Positions 46,399 through 57,348 of a DNA stretch of 64,000 nt are shown piece after piece (within the stretch, counting starts at the first letter, position 1; each line of letters starts with the position of its first letter). The notes beneath the pieces are model-generated. The model saw only the letters and a list, made by a program, of their open reading frames with translations. It had not been told where the DNA came from and ran no database searches. A program made the position numbers and the translations under genes. Source of the DNA: Mayamaea pseudoterrestris (taxonomy: Eukaryota; Bacillariophyta; Bacillariophyceae; Sellaphorales; Sellaphoraceae); assembly GCA_027923505.1 (NCBI GenBank), contig BROI01000013.1, positions 620,001 to 684,000 of the forward strand. The letters run 5' to 3'.

Positions 46399-47977
46399 GA
46401 TATGAGTTGATGTAAATTAGTTTTGGAGCCTGCGATGTTTTGATGAATGCGAAAGAAAAGAGTTCGGATGGATGTGAGATGATGGATGAATGAGCGATTA
46501 GCAAGCGTGACAGTCGATCGATCGATCGAGCAGTCCAAAGAAGCAGCAGCAGCAGCAGCAGTCACTGCTCGTAACCTCGCGCGAGCATGCAAAGGACTCC
46601 TTCTTCATTGCTTGCTGCCAGTCATTTTGCACTGCGCATTACGTGCGTAGCGCCGCGTCTTCCTCGCGCACCTCGAGAGAAACGCCATTGTTTGGATCCG
46701 ACTCGACCCTCGCGTCGGCATCAGTAGCTCCGACAACAATCGACTCACCTTTCTCAATTTATGAGTGAACGCTGGATTGCTTTGTGCAAGTAAAGTGGAG
46801 CGAAAGCAAAGACGTGTAGAGCTAAATGCACATGCAGTGATGCAGGGCAAGTCGACAATAATGAACGATTTTTGGTGAGGACTTTTGCAGCGTGGTGCAC
46901 CGCGTGCGAACAAAGTCTCCGGGTTGTCGCTGCCAAAAATCCGAGGGTCTTTTGCCGCATGGAAAAGACTCGGAACGGATCGTTAACTAGCAGTCGTGCG
47001 CGCCCGCAGGGCAATGGTCGCCGAATTTGAAATTGCGCCACGCTCCAGCGGTTTACGTAACCGAAAACCACTGGCGGACGACGCGTGTATCGTCAGCGGT
47101 TGGCTAAACAAATCGACGACGTTTCGCGTTTCCGGAAACTCGTGGAGCCTCTTGGTGGACGAACGCGATCGATGGTTCCGTCCGCAAGGCTGGATCGATC
47201 GTGCATGCGCACTCGAGTGCGTACCAAGTGATATTGTCATGGAAACATGACGGCATGCTACATAACAATCGATTCTTCCGCATCTGTTTAGGTGGATCGG
47301 CCGGATGGTTTGCCGACTGACCGGAGTTTTGGCACGATGGGCCGATTCTACTTGCGTGATGCGGTGCAGCAAGCTTGCTCCTCGGATGGCTGCGTGGCTG
47401 CCGATGGATGAAAACGAAGTTCAGCGCTAGGGCAACAACTGCACGAAACAGTTCGTGCAGCGCAGTATGCTTTACTGGTTTGCATTACAATGCGGCGTAG
47501 CTTCTGTCCATTGCATCGATTCGTCGACACTCTCTACTTTGACTGCTGTTTCTCACTCGTTGCTCGATCCAATCGGTCCTGATCCATCGGAGAGTGCCAA
47601 CAGATTGGAGCCATGAACCGTTAGCCAAACCATATTTTGCTCGCGTAGAAGCATTTATAATCGCAAAATTTATTTGCCGTGTCTCGTCAATGTAGAATGT
47701 ATGTACCGGTACAGTAGCTGTAGCTGTGCAACCGCAAAACGAATCTGTCGATGGCCATGGCCAAATTGTATTGCGATTATCTGTAAATTACATGTAGCTC
47801 CTCAACTCAACTGTCAAACTCTTTTACTGTAAACAATTTAACCACTAATAGCATCCATAGCTTGGCCATGGCCGTTCCCGTTTTGGTTGCTTGCTTGCTT
47901 TGTTCGACTGGAAGCATACTTTGTGTCTGACGCGACACGACTCGCGACTCGGCTGGCGTCGCGAAACGCCGCCGTTC
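46399..47977. other. Gene-poor region upstream of the silaffin-like gene
   Basis: About 1.6 kb without a firm gene. CAG repeats occur near 46544-46560. A plus-strand frame from ATG 47014 to 47250 (78 aa, with VSGWLNKSTTFRVSGNSW and RDRWFRPQGWID) has protein-like composition but no known motif. A minus-strand stretch ending at 46639 reads NNGVSLEVREEDAALRT and could be an isolated exon. Neither is supported well enough to call. Confidence 0.3.
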
Positions 47978-48117
47978 CACCAGTCTCAGCCCACAGATGT
48001 GTCCTTGACAATTGAATGCCTTTATATCAGGCCAAGTACACACTTGAAATAGACCAGACTGGTGCCAACATCAGTATTCAGGCTGCACTATAAGTTGTTA
48101 TGCCTGGCTGGTGTCTC
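47978..48117 (+). repeat. Lone diverged monomer of the 169-bp satellite
   Basis: Runs CACCAGTCTCAGCCCACAGATG ... ACTGGTGCCAACATCAGTATTCAGGCTGC ... GCCTGGCTGGTGTCTC in the same order and orientation as the array monomer, about 140 of 169 bp, with many substitutions and without the main palindrome. It lies some 14.8 kb beyond the array. Its end (TGTCTCTGTAGGCTGCAGTGG) resembles the diverged right edge of the array (TGTCTAGTAGCCTGCAATGG) more than the core monomers. Confidence 0.85.
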
Positions 48118-48220
48118 TGTAGGCTGCAGTGGTAGCGCAAGGCAATGTGCTTTGCCGTTGCGTTTGTCGCAGGGGTAGTTTCGTTCATAACCGGTCCGAC
48201 TTTAATGGTCATTTGAATGC

Positions 48221-48252
48221 GTGAGCAACCATCGTATTAAAAGACGCCGGCC
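48221..48252 (+). repeat. Left arm of a 32-bp perfect inverted repeat
   Basis: The 32 bases here, beginning GTGAGCAACCATCGTATTAA, are the exact reverse complement of 49135-49166. The arms enclose 882 bp. Similarity continues weakly for about 25 bp on the inner side (GAACG...ATAAA-type). No matching target-site duplication is visible. Confidence 0.9.
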
Positions 48253-49134
48253 AAGCCAGGTATCTTTATTGTCCGTTCATATTTTGCAAATCAACTTCCG
48301 TTGATGGACCGACCGTCGGATTGATGGTTGCCACAAAATTGCGGCAGTTGCATCGTTGACGATGGGAAACAAAAAAATCATTCCAACTACGATTCTGGAT
48401 GGCTATTGATGATGAAGCAGCATAAGTAAGCAAACTGCTGTGACTGTGCAAAGTGAAATGGTGCGCAACTAGTTGGTCCTGTCAGTATCTCACCAAAAGT
48501 TTGGCTGAGGCTGGGCGGTTCACGCCGTCAACCGCCTCGTTGATGTTGTTTGTTGACTGCCAAAACTATGCATTAATGCTCAACACTCACATCCCGGTCA
48601 TCGTCTTTTTACAGCGCACAGGAATCTCTTGCTCTTTCTAGTCAAGGTTCGAGGTTCATTCCGACTGACAGATGTTATTGACCATTGAACTGCATCGGCA
48701 GCCTTTTACTGCGACGTGCTAAAGCGCTAATTAAAGGATTCAAGTCAATATTTTATGTGATATCTATCCCTTGTGAGGAATAGAAGCAAGTTGCAAGTGT
48801 ATACTACAGGATAAATGAGTATAGCAATTGGAAGAGCGGCTGCAACTGCGATGAAGAAGGGCTTGATGCATCTGGACCAAAGCTGGAGCAGCAGCGGGAC
48901 CAATACGCCTCGTATGACAAAACTAATTACACCAATAGATGCTGCTTAACATAATTAATAGATCTAGTGCTTTAAATTTCTGTTAAAGACCAACTGTACG
49001 TACATTTCCTTGGAGTGCAGAGGACTCATACTGCGTACTCGTACCGATGCATCATTGAAAAAACTACCGTCCAAGCCGAAACAAATTGTGAATGGTTCTC
49101 GCCCGGCTCGATGGAGAACGCCATATAAAAGCTC
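48253..49134. other. Segment between inverted repeat arms
   Basis: 882 bp with no recognisable coding sequence; the longest ORFs are about 60 codons without motifs. If the arms are terminal repeats, this would be the interior of a small non-autonomous DNA element, but no transposase remnant is seen. Confidence 0.35.
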
Positions 49135-49166
49135 GGCCGGCGTCTTTTAATACGATGGTTGCTCAC
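49135..49166 (-). repeat. Right arm of a 32-bp perfect inverted repeat
   Basis: Exact reverse complement of 48221-48252. It is preceded by CATATAAAAG, a TATA-like sequence at 49122, and contains an in-frame ATG (ACGATGGTTGCTCAC), so the repeated unit could also be a duplicated promoter/start segment. Confidence 0.9.
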
Positions 49167-49595
49167 TGTATCATTACCGCTCCGACTATCTTTTTGTGGT
49201 CATTCTGGCGTTTTCCTTCATTGACACTGTTGCAGCGACACATTGTATGTCATCAGCGTACACTTTGGCACACACTCGTGTCACATTGACGTTGGCAATG
49301 GGAAATGGATCTTGTGGTGTCGCCGCGCTGGAAGGGCGCGGCGCTCGTGTAGTGCAACCCGAAGCAAATTGTCTTCAACGTTTCATGTTCGTGCGAGTAT
49401 CTACCTTGTAAATCGTTTTTCCATTGCAGTAAACTACATTACCAAGCAGGACGTTGATAACGAGGAAGTGGAATAAGGGATCAAGCGAAAGCCTACGGTG
49501 AATTCGCAGTTGAGCTGGCAGCATCGAACTTGATCCTGCTTGATCTCGACTCGTTCCTCTCTTCTACATTGCAATAAGCGCATTCACACATAAAC

Positions 49596-52454
49596 ATGAA
49601 TAACAGCAGCAGCAATGCCGATTTCACATCCGACGACATGCACGCCCTCTGCTCGTCGTGCGACCGCTGCCGGGCCCGCAAGACCAAGTGCGACTCCCAA
49701 CGGCCGTGCGGCAACTGCGCCACCAAGTACATGAAGAAGCATAAATTGACGAGGTATGTGAGAAATGTATGTAAATAGTTATTTGGTATTGATGATTGAT
49801 GCATGATGCATGAGAGAATGGAATAAGAATGAGAAATGAGAGATAGAGGGCCAGGAATAGGAGGAAATAATATTATTCATTTCCAAACTTGCACCTCCTG
49901 CGTTCCATTCCATCTCACGCAATCGCAATCATTTCATCCTTTATTTCAAATCCATTATTATTTTTGATTATTAATTCAGCCTCGACGGCGTCCCCATGGA
50001 GGCGATTGAATGCATCTACTCGCCCGCCAAGCGCCGCGGTCCGGTGCCAGGCAAGACGACGTCGTCGACGGGGCAGCAGCAGTCGACGGGGCAGCACCGC
50101 AAGCCTTCCGAACTGGATGGAAGTAACAATAATATCAATAACATGATTCAGTTCAACAGTGAGCAGTTGCATCACGATGCAGCCGGAGCATCCGACTACT
50201 TGGCGAGTCAATTGCAGGGATCCAGTGGCGGCGACAATAGCAACGCACTCATGTCGTGGCAATTGCAGCTGCAGCAGCAGCAAATGCAGCAGGCGGCGGC
50301 GACGGGATACTTGCAGCAGCAGCAGCAGCAGTCTTACAATGTTGGAGGCGCTGCAACGGCATCTCTCATGGAGCAGCATAGTAGCAATAGCAGCATGAAT
50401 CTCAATCAGCAGCAGCAAGGAGGAGCAAATCTGTCGCAGCAGCAGCAACAACCATATGGCGGAATGACGAATCGCTCCGTCCTGGACAATCTAATGGAGG
50501 CGGCCAGTCGACGCATGCAGCAGCATCAGCAGCACCCTAGCAACGTTGGCAGCAGCAGCAATCATCACTCGAGCAGTCAGCAGCACCATGCGCCACAATC
50601 GTCGGGCGGAGGCAGCGCGCAGATTCCACGCACCATTTCCAATCATACGCACTTGCTCGAGCCCAACGATCCGGATGGTTCGCGCCTCTACGCCTACTAT
50701 CGCCTCTCCATTGACGAAATCTTTCGACTGCCGCCAACGGTTCGTGCGCAAGACTTGGCCATAAGCAGTGAACATAATGGCAACAGCAGCAACAACGACT
50801 TGATGAGCAACATGTCCAACAATCCGGGACTGGCGGCACTCTCGGCGGCGCAGTTTGCCGAATTGGCATTGGGAGCACTGGTGCACAACGAAGTGGCCTG
50901 GGCCATGGAACTATGCAACGCCGTGGTGCACTGCCTGCGCGACAGTTGCAGCAGCAGCAACAATAATGTGTCGAGTGGTGGCGGCGATCATGGTGCCGCC
51001 GGTGCGATGCACAATTCGCCGCTGGTGCAGTTTGAAGTGACGCGGGCCTACTTTTTGCTGGGCGTCTTTCGGGCCTGTCGGGGCGACATGGTGCGGTACT
51101 TTAAATATCGAACCGTCTGCATGGTGTATTTGAGTAAAATGGAGGTGAGATCGTAAATGTGTTGTGGTGTTGGATAATGATTGAAAATGAATGAGTCTCA
51201 CCACTTTGCCTTTCGCTTTCACTTGCACAGCCCGACGACAAGACGACGATTCTCATGGCCGCCATCTCCTTCTTGGACTCGTGGGCCTACATGGTTTACA
51301 ACGGCAACGAAAAAGACCTTCCGGAAGGTTGCGCCGCTGGTCACCGCGGCATGATTCATAGCGACTCCATGTCTAATGTAAACAAATACGGCATTGACAC
51401 GAACATTCAAGCCATTGCGCGCGACCCTCGCAACCGCAACTGGGTCCAGGGTGCGCCGCCCGTCTACTTGAACAATGAGGCTCCGCTGCACGCACGGTCG
51501 CTCGATGCCGTTGCGTGCGCCATTCGCAACTGCTGCGACCAAGCGAATACACGGTTTGCAAGTATTGCCAAGGAAGCGGCTGGTGGCGGGCATGTCGATC
51601 CGTCGCAGCAGCATAGAGTACCCATGGAACCTGGTGAGCAGGACCTTCATTCACTAACCTCAGCCGCAGTCATGTCGCACGAGAGCGAACTCTGCAGTCG
51701 CAACATTATATTGAGCGCCTACACGCTCATGCAGCAGCACGATGCGCTCAACAAGGGTCGACACAAGTACGACGGATTGCACATGGTCATTTCCGTCATG
51801 GATGCCTTTTTGGAAAATAGCGACGATGATTTGCAGGGCGGCTTTACGGATAGCCAGATTCAGTCGCTCTTGAGTGTTTGCAACACGACTCTGGAAAATC
51901 CCTTGCTGCTGCACCACGCTGGACCAACCTATCACATGGTGACCAACGCGGCCGTCTTGCTTTGTCATTTGCTCAATGGCATGCACGTCATGCAGAGCGA
52001 GGAACACCAAAGCGCGGATGGTAGTGCCGCTAGCACGAGTAGCGGAAGCAGTTCGAGCATGGAGCAGTCGCTCTTTGAGGAAGTCCTTGATACCTTTTTG
52101 CCAATTCGCAAGCTCCTGACGATTCATCGCCGCAAACTCCCAGTCAAGCTACGCTGCCACGGCATTCCTCGACCAAACTTTCGATTCAAAAAGGGTGAAC
52201 CTTTGGTAGACTTGAGTGAAACTTTGCTTTGTCCTTGCCGCGGCTGTCAAGGCTTTGTGCTCATGGCCTGCAGTCCATGCGTGGCGGCGGAGCGAGCGCG
52301 GGCTGCGACGACGCGCGTGGAGGTGGAGGAGGCGCAGGAGATTGAAGCCATGCAGCTTGGTGAGGTTGACAAGGAGATTGACGACTTGGGCGCCGAGTTT
52401 GATTTGGATGATGATGCCTTACTTGGCATGATTGGCAATCTCATTAGCAACTAA
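49596..52454 (+). CDS. Zn2-C6 (fungal-type) transcription regulator
   Basis: Three exons: 49596-49753, 49980-51144, 51231-52454 (848 aa), introns of 226 and 86 bp with GT-AG ends. The zinc cluster is CDRCRARKTKCDSQRPCGNC in exon 1, and its sixth Cys lies in exon 2 (SLDGVPMEAIECIYSPAKRRGP), so splicing completes the binuclear cluster at residues 22 to about 63. A basic PAKRRGPVPGK follows. The middle has long poly-Gln and Ser/Asn tracts. A conserved block DPDGSRLYAYYRLSIDEIFRLP (about residues 230-250) and a helical region across exons 2-3 follow, ending in CPCRGCQGFVLMACSPC and an acidic tail. Predicted nuclear DNA-binding activator; targets unknown. The cluster type and following block match other stramenopile Zn2-C6 proteins. 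Confidence 0.88.
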
Positions 52455-52767
52455 TAAGCTCGGTGCATGACGCCGGCATGCTGTGGAAGAGACTGCTTCC
52501 TTCTGCAATGTTTGCTTTTAACTCTATCTGTTACCTGTTAACGTATTATAGATTCTGATCACTAAATTGTTGGAGCTGGCTAAGCTACGTACATGTTGAG
52601 CATTTCGGCTTACGAATAATGCGTCGCTTGGCAACGTGTCGCACCGAAACTAACTCGCTGTCGGCGCGCCTTTCTTTCGCAAACACGATGCAAGAGCCAC
52701 TATTTTCATACGCTGCTGGTGCAAGTACATCGACCTGCCTTCAAACTACTATAAACTGTCTCCCGTC
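52455..52767. other. Intergenic region
   Basis: 313 bp between plus-strand genes. No gene seen; contains the promoter of the first Tudor-like gene. Confidence 0.35.
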
Positions 52768-53907
52768 ATGAGTGATTCTCTAGCAGCTACTAGAATCGAC
52801 TCTCCATTACTCGCCGCTGGTGCTTGGATTGAAGTTTGGTTTCCAGCCGACGATCGCTTCTTTTCCGGGAGGCTCGTTCAGCTTCAACAGCAAGAAGAAG
52901 ATGAATGCAGCTGGACGGTCGAATTCAACGACAATACTGTCTACAATATGAACCTTGTCAATGAGAATTTTCGACTGCTAGCCGCTGCTAAATCGCCTCA
53001 CGCCAAGCACCTTAACGACCAAAAGGCGCGACTAGCGCAGCTACAGATTGGCAGTCGCATTCAAGTCTACTGGGAGCAACCCTTTCACAGTTGGCTCTCG
53101 GGAACGATTCGAAACATTGTCAATGGCAAGGATGGAGAGTATCTAGTGGAATATGACTACAAGGGAGAAACGTGGGAAAGTTTGTTTTCGGAACAGTTTC
53201 GATTGCTGGATACAAACACTGCTGCAACTTTGTTGGCGCAGGACGAGGATGAAGAATGCCTCGGTCGAACGAACAATTCTATCATTCCAAACGATTCACA
53301 TATAATTCAGTTAGCGTCTGGGACTCGCATTGCCGTCTACTTCGACGATGACAATGGTGGTAATTTTTATCCTGGAACAGTCAAATCGAACAAGCCGAAT
53401 AGCAAGGGCGAAACCAAGATTTTGTTTGACGATGGCGAAACGTTACGCATTGATTTGTCGCAAGAATACTACAAGCTGTTGGCCAATGATCGTAGTCCTT
53501 CGGCGCCGGCCTACGAAAGCGAGTCGATGGAAAACATCAAGGAAGGCAGCAAGCCATCCGATGACTCGCACAAAGACAAGGAATCGCCGCGGCAGCAACA
53601 GTCGTTTCATGATATCGAGAACGACGTTTGTATCGACTCGGAGGAAGCGCGACGGGCAACCAAGTCAAAAAGGGCATATATGCACCGTCGCTGCGTTCAT
53701 TCTGGTTGCTCACGATTTGCTCAAAAGGCTGGACTTTGCTTTGTGCATGGAGCGAAGCGACCAGTATGCCAAACTCTTGGTTGTACGAGGGTGGTGCATA
53801 CGAACCGTCTTTGCTATAGGCACGGAACGGGTCTGCTCAAGAAAGCTGCTCGAATGGGTCAGTCTCGTTCGGGATTATACATTTATCAAGCACATGCGAA
53901 AAACTAA
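52768..53907 (+). CDS. Triple Tudor-like protein with C-terminal zinc knuckles (copy 1)
   Basis: Single-exon 379 aa. Three Tudor/chromo-like barrels are visible: about 17-72 (GAWIEVWFPADDRFFSGRLV), 93-150 (GSRIQVYWEQPFHSWLSGTI ... YLVEYDYKGETWESL) and 183-240 (GTRIAVYFDDDNGGNFYPGTV ... ILFDDGETLRIDL). A charged linker (SKPSDDSHKDKESPRQQQ) leads to two C-x4-C-x9-C-x2-H-G knuckles (CVHSGCSRFAQKAGLCFVHG and CQTLGCTRVVHTNRLCYRHG) of the kind seen in WRKY19-like and stramenopile proteins. Tudor-like domains often read methylated histone tails, so a chromatin role is plausible but inferred. Tandem paralog directly downstream. Confidence 0.8.
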   Translation: MSDSLAATRIDSPLLAAGAWIEVWFPADDRFFSGRLVQLQQQEEDECSWTVEFNDNTVYNMNLVNENFRLLAAAKSPHAKHLNDQKARLAQLQIGSRIQVYWEQPFHSWLSGTIRNIVNGKDGEYLVEYDYKGETWESLFSEQFRLLDTNTAATLLAQDEDEECLGRTNNSIIPNDSHIIQLASGTRIAVYFDDDNGGNFYPGTVKSNKPNSKGETKILFDDGETLRIDLSQEYYKLLANDRSPSAPAYESESMENIKEGSKPSDDSHKDKESPRQQQSFHDIENDVCIDSEEARRATKSKRAYMHRRCVHSGCSRFAQKAGLCFVHGAKRPVCQTLGCTRVVHTNRLCYRHGTGLLKKAARMGQSRSGLYIYQAHAKN

Positions 53908-54250
53908 CCAGAGCATGAGCTCATAGGTACGAATAGTTTTGTCGCAATTTGAATCTGTGTAAACTTTTTTGTCGCAGTACAAACAGTGCTGCGCTAATAA
54001 ACCAGCAGTTTGAGTAGCTAACTCGTGCCGGAAAACGCCCGCATCGCACCGGTTCACGAGTTTGCTCCAAAGCATTCGTAGTGCTGAGAAAAACACGTGT
54101 CACTCCCCTCATCTATCGCTTGCGAGCAATGCGGCAAATTCGGCCATGACATTTTCCGCCCCGAACCCAATCGTGCAGGAAGAATCAAAGATATGCACCA
54201 TATTCTCGCATTGATCTTTGCACTGACAGTACTTTTGCATTGATGCTACA
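53908..54250. other. Intergenic region between tandem paralogs
   Basis: 343 bp, no gene or repeat recognised. Contains the promoter of copy 2. Confidence 0.35.
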
Positions 54251-55515
54251 ATGAAGCAAGCATCAAGTCAGCTCAAGTCGGTACCGTCACTTGATGAAGA
54301 CGATATCAGTAGCCAGCGCCTGCCTTTTTCCGTCGGAGCATGGATCGAAACATGGTTTCCGTCACACCAAAAATACTATTGCGGCAAGCTCACCAAGCAG
54401 CGCGACCATGACTGCTGGCAAGTCGAATATTTGGATGGAAGCTGCCAGTGGATGTTGCTCTCCAAGGAACGGATTTGCGTGATTGCCGCAGCAGATTCCT
54501 TGGCAGCAAAGGATTATGACGAACGAAGGAGACTCCTGGCGCACCTTAAGATTGGAAGCCGAGTCGAAGTATTCTGGGAGCCGTACGATACATGGTTTTC
54601 TGGAACTGTCAAACAAATCAAGTCTGGCATGGAGGAAGAGTACTTGATTGCATATGACATTAAGAATGAGACATGGGAGAGCTTGTTCTCGGAGACTTTC
54701 CGGCTGCTTGGCAACGCCATGATTGGCACTGAGCAGGCCGCACCTCTTTCTGATGACACCGCGGCTCCAGAATCATTCTCAGCTGGTGCTCGCATTGCCG
54801 TCTTTTTCAGCGACGACCAAGGTGGACAATTTTATCCAGGAACGGTAACGACAGGCAACGTGAACAGCAAGGGCGAGATCAATGTTGCGTTTGACGACGG
54901 CGAGGTTTTGGATCTTGTGCTGGCAGAGGAGGAGTACAAGATTCTACCTGATCAATCCAAGAAACGGAAGTTAGCGAGTGACAATTCCAATGATGGCGTG
55001 ACAAGTCTTTGCGAGGATGTTGGTCAGAGTGCAGTATTGTCCTCGATTCACTGCCATTCACGGACCTTCTCACGCGACGGCAAGTCTCTGCCTTGCATCC
55101 CAATCGAGCAAGATTAGCCCGCCTGCCGGACGTGAAGCTGGAGCAAGACGACACGCAGCAATTGCTTCATGTTGGGGTGACGCATGACGGTGATTATTTG
55201 AGTATGGAGTCGGCTCACCAAGACACAAGCAACGCATCGCGCTCCAAGTGCACCGTCAAAAACTGCCAAAACGACGCCAGACGAGACGAAATTTGCATTG
55301 CACATGGTGCTAATTCAACGCTGTGCACGTTTGCTGGCTGCCCCAAGCGCATCTTTTCAAAACTCGTCTGTCGTCCGCATGGGCCAAGGAAAGTGTGCGC
55401 CATTGCTAATTGTCGCAATCTCGCACTGCAAGGTAATGTTTGTCGTAGTCATGGAAACCTGAAAAATCGTGTGAAAACTTGCCTGGTGACTGATTGCTTG
55501 AATCAAGCGAAGTAA
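54251..55515 (+). CDS. Triple Tudor-like protein with C-terminal zinc knuckles (copy 2)
   Basis: Paralog of the preceding gene with the same order: three Tudor-like barrels (GAWIETWFPSHQKYYCGKL; GSRVEVFWEPYDTWFSGTV; GARIAVFFSDDQGGQFYPGTV), a linker, then three complete knuckles (CTVKNCQNDARRDEICIAHG, CTFAGCPKRIFSKLVCRPHG, CAIANCRNLALQGNVCRSHG) and a partial fourth. The barrel frame runs 54251-55117 and the knuckles lie in another frame ending at 55515, so an intron or a frameshift lies between about 55000 and 55200. A candidate intron is GTATTG at 55034 to CGCAG at 55158 (phase 0). The pyrimidine tract is weak and other choices exist, e.g. an acceptor at 55117. If no intron is used, the product would lack the zinc knuckles. 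Confidence 0.72.
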
Positions 55516-56017
55516 AAGGATTGTGCCAGAGCCACTCCACCCTTGCTAAAGGCTTGAAGGCAGCATGCCTCTTTACCATTGACTTACAGCTCATGCAAGT
55601 GTAGGGCGATGCGATTGCATCAAACATGAATGCAGCGGATCATGACGAGGAGTAACGTTCGCTCCCAAGTGTCGCATGTCCACCAAGTACCAATTGCTGG
55701 CGAGGCGGAAGCTGATTTTATAGGAGAACCGTCCATGTGAACATTGTTTTTTAGTTCTACCAATAATTTTTGTATACATTCTTTTGTGCACCTCTACGGT
55801 AGTTGTCTGCCCAGGCTCAAAAGGCGCCTCGCTGCTATTGGTATCATAGTTCCGCTCGGGTAGCTTGAGTTTCGGTCCGACACAAGTATTCACCATGCAT
55901 GTGAGCTCTCGATGTTCTTCGACTTTGCGTGATGGATTTTGCGTCACACTCGCGATCCTGCAACCACAACATTGCATCATTCGATCGGAACTCACGACAA
56001 GCAAGATATATACGACC
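55516..56017. other. Intergenic region
   Basis: 502 bp. A minus-strand ORF of 142 codons (56019-55591) starts at an ATG that overlaps the start codon of the 67-aa gene. It has no motif and I do not call it. No other feature seen. Confidence 0.35.
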
Positions 56018-56684
56018 ATGGTACATCCAAAGCAGTAAGTGAAACTAAATTATGATTGAACGTCGCATGTGATGACCCAAGAGAATTCATGGCAAAAGGG
56101 TCGTTCACGGAAGGAAGGCTGCGAAACGAACCCTCACCTCGACGCATCATGCCTGCACGTTTGGACGACGGATGCATTGAAACGACTCTTTCGACGAGTA
56201 AACATGTAAATTTGATGGAAGCGATGTAATCATTGACTGAATCTTGTCATTCTTTCGTCGTTGCAGGGAAGAATTTCACAAGGGCAAGTCTCCAGTTCCG
56301 GAAACGACTGGAATTGAGGAAGGCTCGCCCAAGCGCAACATTCAGCGAAAGGTTCGTAAAACATGCAAGCTTGATTGACCGAAGATCAACTTGGAATGGA
56401 GAGCAAAAGATGACGGGAGTTTGACTGGATTGGAAGCGAGATGTGATGTCTGTAGCCTTTCATGTTTCATTCATGACGCCTTGTACAAGCAGTCAATGTC
56501 GAACTACTTTTCGCTGCGCCAGTCTCACTTATATATGCAATTCTATTCTTACCTTTCTTGATACGTTTCACACATTATACAGAGCGACCATGACCCCAAC
56601 AAGGACAAGAAGCAGCACGGAGGTGCCGGCGGCAAGGGCAAGTGGAACGAGTTGGACGATGGCACCTTGGATGAGATTCAGTAG
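56018..56684 (+). CDS. Small protein, 67 aa, with RNIxRK and KKQxGGxGGKGKW motifs
   Basis: Three exons too short for simple ORF finding: 56018-56034, 56267-56351 and 56583-56684, with GTAAGT/TTGCAG and GTTCGT/ATACAG borders and matching phases. The 67-aa product starts MVHPKQEEFHKGKSPVPETT, continues PKRNIQRKSDHDPNKDKKQH, then GGAGGKGKWNELDDG and ends LDEIQ. The central part repeats the N-terminal motif of the PDCD4-like protein encoded next door (RRNIVRK ... SSHKKQGGHGKGLWK). A GG-x-GKG-x-W box also occurs in HABP4/SERBP1-type ribosome-associated proteins, so an RNA- or ribosome-linked role is possible but inferred. No family assignment. Confidence 0.68.
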
Positions 56685-57348
56685 AAGTGAAAGAGAGAGA
56701 GGAATAGGTGGGTTACAATGGAATGGATAATTGATGGATTACACGGATTGGACTGGATAGTAGCGATGGAGTAATACAGCAAACTAGCTTGGATATGAGC
56801 ATGGACTCGAGCAAGAGTGAATACGGACTGATTGTTTGTATGCGATTCTGTAGCCACTATGGACTTGAAGCATTGGACGAGTTCATGCTTTGTTTCCAGT
56901 GCATGTCTCGTCTACCGTACATTGAGAGTCTTCCCAATTCGTCGTCGCCGCGGCGCATGGAGGATCGGATCGCGTGTTGCTACCAGCATGCGTTTAACGC
57001 TTCCTCGATTCGCCTATCGGCAACTTTCTGAATCACATCATGTATCTACGCTCCAACGAATAGAATGTTCGTCCTTGATGTCCAGTCATGCTACGTGCTC
57101 GCGCGTAGGAGAAGGAACATGGAGAGATAAATAGGCAGCCCTTGCATAGCTCGGAACGCCATTAAAGCACACCCGCCCTTTGCAATATTCCTTCGAGTGA
57201 ATGGATGTCACTCGCGCGACGCCATGATGCGAAGCAGTGTGCGTCGGCAGAAAGATCCATACGGCAATCAGGAACAAGGAGCTGCAACTGCATCAAGCTA
57301 CTACAGTAGTCTCTCTTACTCATCGTTACCAATATTATTGTTATTATC
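56685..57348. other. Intergenic region
   Basis: 664 bp between the 67-aa gene and the MA3 gene, both on the plus strand. ORFs lack motifs. Near 57297-57348 it is TA-rich (repeated TTATT) just before the next start. Confidence 0.35.

Noticed and set aside
47014-47250. 78-codon plus-strand ORF with several Trp
   Set aside because: Protein-like composition but no homology signal, competing minus-strand ORFs of similar length, and no splice context; kept only as a note.
48253-49134. Transposase gene between the inverted repeat arms
   Set aside because: No ORF over about 65 codons and no DDE or other transposase motif; any element would have to be non-autonomous.
55591-56019. 142-codon minus-strand ORF
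   Set aside because: Its ATG overlaps the start codon of the well-spliced 67-aa gene on the other strand and its sequence shows no recognisable motif or repeat.
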